Below, piece after piece: positions 6,472 through 12,571 of a stretch of 15,089 nucleotides of DNA (the first letter of the stretch is position 1; each line of letters begins with the position of its first letter). The translations under genes and the position numbers were made by a program. The stretch spans positions 1 through 15,089 of the forward strand of contig JAGAPI010000140.1 in NCBI GenBank assembly GCA_017623335.1. Direction: 5' to 3'. The notes beneath the pieces are model-generated. The model was not told where the DNA came from. It worked only from the letters and a program-made list of their open reading frames with translations, and made no database searches. This DNA comes from Prevotella sp. (GTDB taxonomy: Bacteria; Bacteroidota; Bacteroidia; Bacteroidales; Bacteroidaceae).

Positions 6472-7179
6472 ATGGAGATAAGAAAGGATAGGGCGATGGC
6501 GGCGCTTGTGCGCTCGTTTTTCGAGGCGTTTGCAAACGGTGTGATGGACGGCAGGGGGCTGACACCCGACGAAAAGCAGCAGCCGCGGATAGTGAAGCAG
6601 ACGATGCTGGAAAGCTACGACAAGGTGGCTGCGGTGTTCCATGAGGTGATGGTGCAGCCCATAGCAAGTTTGAGCTACAGCTTTGAAGAGCTTGCCGAGG
6701 CGCTGCGCTCTGCCGGCGAGACCACCATTTCGGCAGAGCGTCTTATGCAGGTGGCATGCAAGTCATCTGCGCTCCACACAGCAATGGTGGAGGAATACAA
6801 GCGCAATTTCATGAAGCTGCTTCAGGGCGGCAAGTACACAGTTGCAGAACACCTGAGTCTTTATACCCGTTGCGACGGTGCCGGGCTGGTGGACGCCGAC
6901 ACGGCGATACGCTCTGCCGTTGCGGCTGTCATAAAGGGCTATGCCGGCGGTATGGGCTTGACCGATGGCGGGCAGCTGTGCCAAGCCACCATCCTGCGGC
7001 TCATGATGGGAGCCATGTCTGTGCTGCTTCAGGGAACAGTTGAGCCAAGCCCTGTGCCCCGGGGGACATCAGAGCTTGGCTCAATGTTCTTGAAAGTTTG
7101 CGGCACCTCTCACAATGTCACTGTCATGGCAGATGAGATGGATGCCCAGATGCTTTCGCTTAGTGATGATAAAAAATAA
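6472..7179 (+). CDS. Unknown mostly helical cytoplasmic protein, 235 residues
   Basis: I do not recognise this protein. It has no signal peptide or membrane segment and reads as alpha-helical: a basic amphipathic N-terminus (MEIRKDRAMAALVRSFFEAF), a repeated pattern of heptad-like leucines around residues 50–85, and a small, glycine-rich C-terminal half (AAVIKGYAGGMGLTDGG, then LRLMMGAMSVLLQGT). The long open frame, codon use like the neighbouring genes and a plausible promoter 20–50 bp upstream support it as a real gene. It stands alone between a terminator and an opposing gene, so context gives no functional lead. The end of the gene is one base from the end of the convergent PepSY-like gene. 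An alternative start at ATG 6496 would remove eight residues. Confidence 0.82.
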   Translation: MEIRKDRAMAALVRSFFEAFANGVMDGRGLTPDEKQQPRIVKQTMLESYDKVAAVFHEVMVQPIASLSYSFEELAEALRSAGETTISAERLMQVACKSSALHTAMVEEYKRNFMKLLQGGKYTVAEHLSLYTRCDGAGLVDADTAIRSAVAAVIKGYAGGMGLTDGGQLCQATILRLMMGAMSVLLQGTVEPSPVPRGTSELGSMFLKVCGTSHNVTVMADEMDAQMLSLSDDKK

Positions 7180-7180
7180 C

Positions 7181-7624
7181 TTAATCGTTGTCAATGTCAG
7201 TGAGCTGGAAGTTTTTGTTAAATTCCAGCTCCATCCTGTTTGAGAGCTTCACTTCATATCCGTTGCGCTTCTTTTCTATCTGCAGCACTTTTGCCTGCGG
7301 ATAGTTTGCCTTCACATATTGCGTGATTTTTGCCGGAACTGCCGAAGCCGGCACCGCGGTTGCCTTGCAGTCAATCTCCTCCCAGTTGCCGTCGCTGTCA
7401 AACTCTATTTTGTTGCCGTTGGCAAAGGTCACCTCATAGTCGTTCCTTATCAGTTTGTTCTCCTTTTTCACAATGGCAATCTTTGCGTTTTTGAAGTGCT
7501 TTTTCAAAAACTGCTGTGCTGTTGCCGGCAAGCTGTTCACGGTGATGACCTTGTCGTTTAATGCAAACGCCATGGCTGTGCCCAGCGTCAGCATACAAAT
7601 AAGTACTAATGTAAATTTCTTCAT
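7181..7624 (-). CDS. Exported PepSY-like (DUF2874) protein
   Basis: The protein has 147 residues with signal peptide MKKFTLVLICMLTLGTAMAFA. Two similar PepSY-like units follow. The first (about 28–85) has LPATAQQFLKKHFKNAKI, then YEVTFANGNKIEFDSDGNW. The second (about 95–145) has VPAKITQYVKANYPQAKV, then YEVKLSNRMELEFNKNF. Each is one helix plus a short beta-sheet, as in the DUF2874/PepSY_like family common in Bacteroidetes. These are small periplasmic proteins without known catalytic residues; the PepSY fold has been linked to peptidase inhibition, but function here is unknown. The gene is monocistronic: it has its own promoter at 7731–7762, and the upstream M23 gene is closed off by a terminator. 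Its 5' leader is long and structured. Confidence 0.85.
   Translation of the reverse strand: MKKFTLVLICMLTLGTAMAFALNDKVITVNSLPATAQQFLKKHFKNAKIAIVKKENKLIRNDYEVTFANGNKIEFDSDGNWEEIDCKATAVPASAVPAKITQYVKANYPQAKVLQIEKKRNGYEVKLSNRMELEFNKNFQLTDIDND
7202..7231. terminator. Perfect inverted repeat inside the end of the PepSY-like gene
   Basis: GAGCTGGAA (7202–7210) and TTCCAGCTC (7223–7231) form a 9-bp perfect stem with a 12-nt loop inside the last 17 codons of the - strand gene. No strong T run follows on either strand. Because the two convergent genes leave a single intergenic base, this is the only hairpin near the junction and may serve as a transcription barrier or mRNA 3' stabiliser. Confidence 0.35.
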
Positions 7625-7726
7625 ACTTCTTTTTTTTTAAGGGGTTAAACATATTGTCTGCAGGGATTGCCAGCCTGCCGGTGAGTCCGGTTCCGGCGGC
7701 ATGTGCTGCCTTGCCCTGCATTGTCG
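7625..7726 (-). promoter_or_regulatory. Structured 5' leader of the PepSY-like gene
   Basis: The leader of about 100 nt has an outer 7-bp stem (TGCAGGG 7659–7665 with CCCTGCA 7714–7720). This encloses an inner stem (GCCTGCCGG 7673–7681 with CCGGCGGC 7693–7700, one bulge). The stems are GC-rich in otherwise AT-rich spacer DNA. The last 16 nt before the ATG are an open A-rich run suited to ribosome binding. It could be a regulatory leader; I recognise no riboswitch. Confidence 0.4.
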
Positions 7727-7730
7727 GCAG

Positions 7731-7762
7731 CAAAGGTACGTATTTAATTTTTATCCCGCAAA
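7731..7762 (-). promoter_or_regulatory. Promoter of the PepSY-like gene
   Basis: On the - strand: TTTG (7762–7759), spacer of 20 nt, TACCTTTG (7738–7731). Both boxes match the Bacteroidetes consensus. Transcription would start near 7726. Confidence 0.75.
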
Positions 7763-7797
7763 AAGTTTTGCAATTTTTTGGAGCTATTATAAAATTT

Positions 7798-7829
7798 AAA
7801 AGCGGCGCTGCTTCCGCTGCGCCGCTTTT
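7798..7829 (-). terminator. Rho-independent terminator of the M23 peptidase gene
   Basis: AAAAGCGGCGC (7798–7808) and GCGCCGCTTTT (7819–7829) form a perfect 11-bp GC-rich stem with a 10-nt loop. On the - strand the stem ends in TTTT and continues into an AT-rich stretch; the hairpin is nearly symmetric and may work in both directions. It lies about 45 nt after the M23 stop codon. Confidence 0.8.
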
Positions 7830-7872
7830 CGGTTTTCTTTCAGTTGTATTATGTGTTAGTTTATTGTCTGAA

Positions 7873-8811
7873 TTAATTGTACTTGAGGATTTGCCCCGGC
7901 ATCAGCCGTATGTTCTTTCCTATACGGTTGAGCTTGCAAATCTCGTCGACAGTGGTGCCGCGCTTGCGTGCGATGGCGGCGAGCGTCTCTCCGCGTTTAA
8001 CCTTGTGGAAGTGCACGTCTTTTGCGTATTTGGCTTCAGGAGCAGCCGTTGCCAGTTCCACGTCCTCGGTGTCGCCATATTGCTTGCCCTGTACGCCGCG
8101 CACCTTGTTGGCAGCGAGCGATTCCCTCTGATAGCTGCTGCGGTGGAACATATAGTAGTCGTCCACCACGTCCTGGTTGCGGAAGTCGAACATGAGAGCC
8201 GGATTGAGCGCCACGCCGCAGAGACGTGTCTCAAAGTGCAGGTGCGAACCGGTTGAGCGTCCGGTGTTGCCTCCAAGACCTATCGGGTCTCCGGCTTTCA
8301 CCTCGTCGTTCTCGTTCACCAGCCATGCCGACATGTGTCCGTAGATGGTCTCCAGCCCGTTGTGGTGGCGTATCACCACATATTTTCCGTAGCCGCGTGC
8401 CTCGTAGCGCACGATGCGGATTTTTCCGTCGAAGGCGGCGCGTATTGTGTCGCCGATGTACACTTTCACGTCAATTCCCTTGTGCTGGCGCCCCCAGCGC
8501 GCGCCGAAGTTGCTTGTCACTACCCTGTTGTCGGTAGGCATGCAGAAGCCGCGCAGGTCGATGCGGAACGAGTCGGGCAGTTCTGTGGCGCGGTGGGCGT
8601 ATTGATTGTTCCAGTCCTCGTACAGGGCTTCTGCGGGATTTTCTTTTTCTTCTAAGATGATGAGGTTTTTCAGTGCCACGCTGTCAACTGCCTTCAGCTT
8701 CCTGTCTACCGGTGCCTGGCGGGCAAGAAGGTCTTGTCCTGAGGCGGGAATTGAACAGCAAAAAGCGGTGCAAGCCAGGATGGCTATGTTTCTTAATTTC
8801 TTAATAGTCAT
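7873..8811 (-). CDS. Exported M23 family metallopeptidase with C-terminal LysM domain
   Basis: The protein has 312 residues with a hydrophobic export signal (about 5–25, ending near PASGQ; CC at 18–19 leaves a lipoprotein possible but there is no good lipobox). The M23 domain spans about 95–210. It has SNFGARWGRQHKGID with zinc ligands His110 and Asp114, IYGHM with catalytic His159, and GSHLHFE with His190/His192, so the active site is complete. A LysM domain (about 267–311: HKVKRGETLAAIARKRG to LMPGQILKYN) binds peptidoglycan. The expected role is cleavage of stem-peptide cross-links in the periplasm during growth or division. If catalytic, it would open the wall that the elongasome genes further right build, but it is transcribed away from them on its own promoter. 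A terminator follows. Confidence 0.92.
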   Translation of the reverse strand: MTIKKLRNIAILACTAFCCSIPASGQDLLARQAPVDRKLKAVDSVALKNLIILEEKENPAEALYEDWNNQYAHRATELPDSFRIDLRGFCMPTDNRVVTSNFGARWGRQHKGIDVKVYIGDTIRAAFDGKIRIVRYEARGYGKYVVIRHHNGLETIYGHMSAWLVNENDEVKAGDPIGLGGNTGRSTGSHLHFETRLCGVALNPALMFDFRNQDVVDDYYMFHRSSYQRESLAANKVRGVQGKQYGDTEDVELATAAPEAKYAKDVHFHKVKRGETLAAIARKRGTTVDEICKLNRIGKNIRLMPGQILKYN

Positions 8812-8874
8812 AAGTTATTTCTTATTTTTTAAGTGTCTCAATAAATATATCGGAATTACACTCTGCCGGACATT

Positions 8875-8925
8875 GGTAATTACAATCCAATTACCAGATT
8901 TATGCCGAAAAAACTGTAAAATCTG
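8875..8925 (-). promoter_or_regulatory. Two adjoining hairpins in the M23 gene leader
   Basis: CAGATTT (8895–8901) with AAATCTG (8919–8925), and GGTAATT (8875–8881) with AATTACC (8889–8895), form two perfect 7-bp stems that touch at base 8895. They lie within the first 60 nt of the predicted leader, which is about 120 nt long. The arrangement could stack coaxially in RNA or serve as a DNA binding site. Its function is unknown. Confidence 0.4.
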
Positions 8926-8938
8926 ACATTTTCGATTG

Positions 8939-8969
8939 CAAAGGTAAGAAAAAATATTGAAAAACCAAA
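8939..8969 (-). promoter_or_regulatory. Promoter of the M23 peptidase gene
   Basis: On the - strand: TTTG (8969–8966), spacer of 19 nt, TACCTTTG (8946–8939). This is a full consensus match with ideal spacing. The predicted transcription start is near 8933. Confidence 0.75.
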
Positions 8970-9300
8970 GTCTGTTAACGGATTTTGGGTGCCTTTATAG
9001 CTATTTTAACACAATTTGCACCGCAGATGTTACATTTCCCTTTAATTTTTGTTACGTCTGTGCGATGTTTTGCCGTCAGTCAGGGGATTTTTTTATTTCA
9101 TGTCGGGTTCGGCAAAATTTCCGCGTACGCCGCTTTATATTTCTGCGTACGCCGCTTTTTATTCCTGCGTACGCCGCTCTGTATTCCTGCGTACGCCGCA
9201 ATATTTAAACGTGGAGCGTCAGCATGTTTCCCCGTTTCCTGAGGGAGCAAAATTGAGTTAAATCATAATTTTAATCTCCTTGCTTATAAAAAGATTACCA
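8970..9300. other. Intergenic spacer between divergent M23 and IMP cyclohydrolase promoters
   Basis: No gene is visible. Open frames crossing 8957–9261 are produced by the repeat array and have no start context or coding character. Apart from the 22-bp repeats, the spacer holds a perfect 8-bp inverted repeat (TTTTGCCG 9068–9075 and CGGCAAAA 9110–9117) immediately before the array. Confidence 0.6.
9121..9208. repeat. Four tandem 22-bp repeats centred on the palindrome GCGTACGC
   Basis: Units start at 9121, 9143, 9165 and 9187, a constant 22-bp period. Each contains the invariant core GCGTACGCCGC, preceded by CT (CC in the first copy) and followed by a T-rich tail that varies most in the last copy. 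GCGTACGC is a perfect 8-bp palindrome, so the array offers four identical symmetric sites about two helical turns apart, on one face of the DNA. The array ends about 120 bp before the promoter of the cell-elongation operon. Confidence 0.9.
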
Positions 9301-9336
9301 TTTGTTATGGAAAATAAAAGTTTTTTTGTACCTTTG
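9301..9336 (+). promoter_or_regulatory. Promoter of the IMP cyclohydrolase–mre–mrdA–rodA operon
   Basis: TACCTTTG (9329–9336) matches the -7 consensus fully. TTTG at 9301–9304 is 24 nt upstream, longer than usual; a run of seven T separates them. Transcription would begin near 9342, giving a leader of about 65 nt. It is the only good + strand promoter found before the operon. Confidence 0.6.
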
Positions 9337-9346
9337 CAGCCTATAA

Positions 9347-9369
9347 GCAGCCTTGCATCCCTGGGCTGC
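9347..9369 (+). promoter_or_regulatory. Hairpin in the operon leader
   Basis: GCAGCC (9347–9352) pairs with GGCTGC (9364–9369) around an 11-nt loop, right at the 5' end of the predicted transcript. A second GCAGCC at 9336–9341 could compete for the same partner if transcribed. No T run follows the stem, so this is not a terminator; an effect on mRNA stability or translation is possible. Confidence 0.35.
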
Positions 9370-9407
9370 GGAAAAAAGACTCAAAATTTTAACGCGTTAA
9401 TACAGAT

Positions 9408-10001
9408 ATGGCAGAATTAAAGAAAATCAAGACCGCATTAGTGTCGGTATTCCACAAGGACGGGCTCGACGAGCTGTTGAAGAAGTTGAACGATGAGGGT
9501 GTGAAGTTCCTTTCCACCGGTGGCACACAGGCTTTCATCGAGTCGCTCGGTTATGAATGTCAGAAGGTGGAGGATGTCACCACATATCCTTCCATCCTCG
9601 GCGGGCGTGTGAAGACCCTTCACCCCAAAGTGTTCGGAGGTATCCTCGGCCGTCGTGACAACGAGGGCGACCAGGAGCAGATGAAGCAGTATGAGATTCC
9701 TGAAATCGACCTTGTGATAGTCGACCTCTATCCATTTGAGCAGACCGTTGCCTGCGGCGCGTCGGATGCCGACATCATCGAGAAGATTGACATAGGCGGA
9801 ATCTCCCTGATACGCGCCGGAGCCAAGAACTTCAACGATGTGGTGATTGTTCCGAGCAAGGCTGAATACGGCGTGCTGCTGGACATTCTCAACCAAAAAG
9901 GCGCGCAGACCGACCTTGCCGACCGCAAGATGCTTGCCGGGCGTGCTTTCGGCGTGAGCAGCCACTACGATACCGCTATACATAACTGGTTTAACAAATA
10001 A
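9408..10001 (+). CDS. purH: Stand-alone IMP cyclohydrolase (PurH N-terminal domain only)
   Basis: The 197-residue product matches only the N-terminal MGS-like domain of PurH, which closes FAICAR to IMP in the last step of purine synthesis. The domain appears intact: STGGT (36–40), GGRVKTLHPKVFGGIL (65–80), DLVIVDLYPF (101–110) and EKIDIGGISLIRAGAKNFNDV (125–145) are all present. Bacterial PurH is normally about 510 residues, with a C-terminal AICAR transformylase domain. Here the frame stops at the domain boundary (HYDTAIHNWFNK, then TAA) and mreB starts 10 bp later, so the transformylase is missing without a visible frameshift. It must be encoded elsewhere or the step is done differently. 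It is the first gene of the mre operon, an arrangement I associate with Bacteroidales. The start is the first ATG after the promoter. Confidence 0.9.
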   Translation: MAELKKIKTALVSVFHKDGLDELLKKLNDEGVKFLSTGGTQAFIESLGYECQKVEDVTTYPSILGGRVKTLHPKVFGGILGRRDNEGDQEQMKQYEIPEIDLVIVDLYPFEQTVACGASDADIIEKIDIGGISLIRAGAKNFNDVVIVPSKAEYGVLLDILNQKGAQTDLADRKMLAGRAFGVSSHYDTAIHNWFNK

Positions 10002-10011
10002 TTTGCTGGAT

Positions 10012-11034
10012 ATGGGATTTTTTTCGTTCAGACGTGATATAGCAATGGACTTGGGCACCGCCAACACAATCATCATCAGCGATGACAAGATTGTGGTTGA
10101 CGAGCCGTCGGTGGTGGCGCTCGACCGCCGCACCGACAAGATGATTGCCGTGGGAGAGAAGGCGAAGATGATGTATGAGAAGACTCACGACAACATCCGC
10201 ACCATACGTCCGCTGCGCGACGGCGTGATTGCCGACTTCTCGGCATGCGAGCAGATGATGCGCGGACTCATCAAGATGGTTCACACAGGGCGCAGCCTGT
10301 TCTCACCGTCGCTGCGCATGGTTATAGGCGTGCCTTCGGGCAGCACCGAGGTTGAGCTGCGTGCCGTGCGCGACAGTGCAGAGCATGCCGACGGCCGCGA
10401 TGTCTATCTCATCTTCGAGCCTATGGCAGCAGCCGTGGGTGTGGGCATCGACGTGGAAGCTCCCGAGGGCAACATGATAGTGGACATAGGCGGCGGAAGC
10501 ACCGAGATTGCAGTCATCTCGCTTGGCGGTATCGTGAGCAACAACTCCATCCGCGTGGCTGGCGACGACCTCACCGCCGACATTCAGGAATACATGAGCC
10601 GCCAGCACAATGTGAAGGTGAGCGAGCGTATGGCAGAGCGTATCAAGATACATGTGGGAAGCGCGCTGACCGACCTTGGCGGCGAGGCACCCGAGGATTA
10701 TGTGGTTCACGGGCCTAACCGCATCACCGCACTGCCTATGGAGGTGCCGGTATGCTATCAGGAGATTGCCAACTGCCTCAACATGACTGTGGCAAAGATC
10801 GAGAACGCAGTGCTGTCGGCTCTTGCCGAGACGCCGCCCGAGATTTATGCCGACATCGTGAAGAACGGCATCTACCTCACCGGCGGAGGCGCTCTGCTGC
10901 GCGGACTTGACAAGCGTCTGGAGAAGAAGCTCAACATCAAGTTCCATGTCGACGAGGACCCGTTGCACAGCGTGGCAAAAGGTGCAGGCATTGCATTGAA
11001 AAATATCGACAGGTTCACATTCCTGATGAGATAA
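10012..11034 (+). CDS. mreB: Rod shape-determining actin homologue MreB
   Basis: From ATG 10012 the protein has 340 residues, the usual length; the TTG at 10003 would add only three residues and is less likely. The actin-fold nucleotide site is complete: phosphate 1 loop DLGTANT (13–19), phosphate 2 loop IVDIGGGSTEIAVIS (156–170) and the adenosine motif YLTGGGALLRGL (288–299). The N-terminal MGFFSFRRD is the short membrane-binding segment typical of MreB. MreB forms membrane-associated filaments that steer side-wall peptidoglycan synthesis together with MreC, MreD, PBP2 and RodA, all encoded directly downstream. The gap to the upstream stop codon is 10 bp and to mreC about 39 bp, consistent with one transcript. 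Confidence 0.96.
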   Translation: MGFFSFRRDIAMDLGTANTIIISDDKIVVDEPSVVALDRRTDKMIAVGEKAKMMYEKTHDNIRTIRPLRDGVIADFSACEQMMRGLIKMVHTGRSLFSPSLRMVIGVPSGSTEVELRAVRDSAEHADGRDVYLIFEPMAAAVGVGIDVEAPEGNMIVDIGGGSTEIAVISLGGIVSNNSIRVAGDDLTADIQEYMSRQHNVKVSERMAERIKIHVGSALTDLGGEAPEDYVVHGPNRITALPMEVPVCYQEIANCLNMTVAKIENAVLSALAETPPEIYADIVKNGIYLTGGGALLRGLDKRLEKKLNIKFHVDEDPLHSVAKGAGIALKNIDRFTFLMR

Positions 11035-11058
11035 CCGGAAATATAAAAGAGAGAGAAC

Positions 11059-11065
11059 AAAGGAG
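11059..11065 (+). promoter_or_regulatory. Shine–Dalgarno-like site before mreC
   Basis: AAAGGAG lies 8 nt before the ATG at 11074. Strong Shine–Dalgarno sites are uncommon in Bacteroidetes, where starts usually follow A-rich sequence, so this one supports the chosen start and suggests efficient separate initiation on mreC. Confidence 0.55.
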
Positions 11066-11073
11066 CATAGAGG

Positions 11074-11940
11074 ATGCGCAATCTGTTGGACTTTCTGGCG
11101 AGGTATTACAACTGGTTTCTGTTTGTGATACTTGAGGTCATAAGCTGTCTGCTGTTGTTTCAGTACAACAGCTATCAGGGTAGCGTGTGGCTCAACTCGT
11201 CGAATGCGGTGACAGGGAAAGTGCTTGAGGCCTCATCGGGCATCGAGTCGTTTTTCGCGTTGTCCAAGGTCAATGAGCAGCTCACCTTGCGCAATTTCTA
11301 TCTCGAAAGACAGTTGGAGCAGTTGCGCAGGCTTTACGCCGACGCAACTGCCGACACTATCAAGGCCGATGCCGGACAGATGGAGCTGCTGAGCCGCTAC
11401 AAGCTGGTGTCGGCATCGGTGGTGAACAGCACGCTTGACCGGCACGACAACCTTCTCACCATCAATCGGGGAGCTGCCGACGGCATAGAGCCCGACATGG
11501 GCGTGGTATGCGGATTGGGAATAGTGGGAGTCACCTATATGGTGGGCGAGCACTACACCGTGGTGATGCCGGTGCTCAACACCCGCACCCGCATCAGCTG
11601 CATCATCAGGGGCAGGGGCTATTTCGGCTTTTTGAAGTGGGACGGCAAAGACCCTTCCATCGCATACCTTGAGGATGTGCCGCGCCACGCGCGATTTAAG
11701 AAAGGTGAGTGGGTGGAGACCAACGGCTATTCGTCAATCTTCCCTCAGGGAGTGCTGGTGGGAAGGATATTGCAGACCTACAACTCGCGCGACGGCCTGT
11801 CGTACAGGCTTAAAGTGCATCTGTCTACCGATTTCAGCAATCTACGCAATGTGTGCGTGATAGCCGACAAGAGCCTGATGGAAAGCTCGCGGCTGCTGGA
11901 GGCGGCACGCGACTCGCTGCGCCAGGCTTCAACAAGGTAA
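11074..11940 (+). CDS. mreC: Cell shape protein MreC
   Basis: The protein has 288 residues. A short cytoplasmic N-terminus is followed by one membrane segment (about 13–30), then a periplasmic coiled-coil-like stretch (about 58–90, VNEQLTLRNFYLERQLEQLRR split across its heptads) and the two beta domains of MreC from about 110. LLTINRGAADGIEPDMGVV (127–145) and GIVGVTYMVGEHYTVVMPVL are family hallmarks. The C-terminal domain includes GEWVETNGYSSIFPQGVLVGRI (211–232). MreC links MreB filaments to PBP2 and RodA and activates PBP2 in better-studied bacteria. The last residues (from about 265) are a charged tail rich in Arg, Ser and Ala. mreD starts 26 bp after the stop codon. Confidence 0.93.
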   Translation: MRNLLDFLARYYNWFLFVILEVISCLLLFQYNSYQGSVWLNSSNAVTGKVLEASSGIESFFALSKVNEQLTLRNFYLERQLEQLRRLYADATADTIKADAGQMELLSRYKLVSASVVNSTLDRHDNLLTINRGAADGIEPDMGVVCGLGIVGVTYMVGEHYTVVMPVLNTRTRISCIIRGRGYFGFLKWDGKDPSIAYLEDVPRHARFKKGEWVETNGYSSIFPQGVLVGRILQTYNSRDGLSYRLKVHLSTDFSNLRNVCVIADKSLMESSRLLEAARDSLRQASTR

Positions 11941-11966
11941 GAATAACTTTTTTCAGTTATCGGGAT

Positions 11967-12461
11967 ATGATAGATATAGTAAAAAGGATAATATTGTTTT
12001 TCCTGCTCATTCTTGCGCAGGTGCTGATATTCGGGCGCATTCATCTTTTCGACTGCGCCACACCTCTTTTATATGTCTATTTTGTGCTGTCGTTCGGCGA
12101 GGCATATCCGCGCTGGGTGGTGCTGCTGTGGAGCTTTGCCATGGGGCTGTGTGTTGATGCCTTTGCCAACACCCCCGGAGTAGCCACCTCGTCGCTCACT
12201 CTCGTTGGCTTCGTGCAGCCCTATTTCCTGCGGTTGTTCGTGCCCGATGATGCCGGCGGCAGTTTCGCCCCGTTGCTGAAGGAGATGGGATCGATGAAGT
12301 TCTCGTTCTTTTCTGGTGTGCTGCTGATGCTGTTTTGCATTGTGCTGTTCTCTGTCGAAGCGTTTAATTTCTTCGATTGGGTGCAGTGGCTGCTGTGCAT
12401 CGGCGGCAGCTGGCTTATAACGTTTATGCTCATTTTTACCATAGAGAGTGTGAGAAGATAA
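11967..12461 (+). CDS. mreD: Cell shape membrane protein MreD
   Basis: From ATG 11967 (MIDIVKRIILFFLLILAQ) the protein has 164 residues, the usual size. The frame is open further upstream to 11853, but that part lies inside mreC and is not hydrophobic, so the later start is chosen. It is almost entirely hydrophobic with five to six likely membrane spans; the segment WSFAMGLCVDAFANTPGVATSS matches the GLxxDxxxxxPxG region typical of MreD. MreD is a small integral membrane member of the elongasome. The 110 bp from its stop codon to the preferred mrdA start is the largest gap in this operon and holds only a 24-codon frame (12493–12567) with no recognised product. Confidence 0.88.
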   Translation: MIDIVKRIILFFLLILAQVLIFGRIHLFDCATPLLYVYFVLSFGEAYPRWVVLLWSFAMGLCVDAFANTPGVATSSLTLVGFVQPYFLRLFVPDDAGGSFAPLLKEMGSMKFSFFSGVLLMLFCIVLFSVEAFNFFDWVQWLLCIGGSWLITFMLIFTIESVRR

Positions 12462-12571
12462 GAAGATAAAGGTGACGTTTTCTGTGAGCCGGATGATTCA
12501 GGGGCTGGCATTCCTGAGCCATGCCGCGGAGCGGCGAGCTGTTGGCAGAAGCGGAAAAAGTGCGTGAAAGA

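Noticed and set aside
7654..8256. 200-codon + strand frame opposite the M23 gene
   Set aside because: It is the antisense shadow of a well-supported M23–LysM gene and crosses its terminator and the PepSY-like promoter; no family features.
9121..9208. Short regular repeats resembling a CRISPR array
   Set aside because: The unit is 22 bp with no unique spacers of protospacer length between copies; the repeats are directly tandem and no cas gene is present.
8957..9261. Three overlapping + strand frames of 70–85 codons across the spacer
   Set aside because: They arise because a 22-bp repeat shifts frame each copy and contains no stop; the peptides are the same repeat read in three frames, without a start signal.
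9990..10012. Frameshift or nonsense mutation cutting PurH
   Set aside because: No transformylase sequence follows in any frame; mreB begins at once, so this is absence of the domain, not a broken frame.
9438..10139. 233-codon - strand frame opposite IMP cyclohydrolase and mreB
   Set aside because: It is antisense to two genes with clear family motifs; the product resembles nothing and has no promoter.
11853..11966. Upstream part of the mreD frame as an N-terminal extension
   Set aside because: It overlaps the mreC 3' end and encodes polar residues; the hydrophobic MreD sequence begins at ATG 11967.
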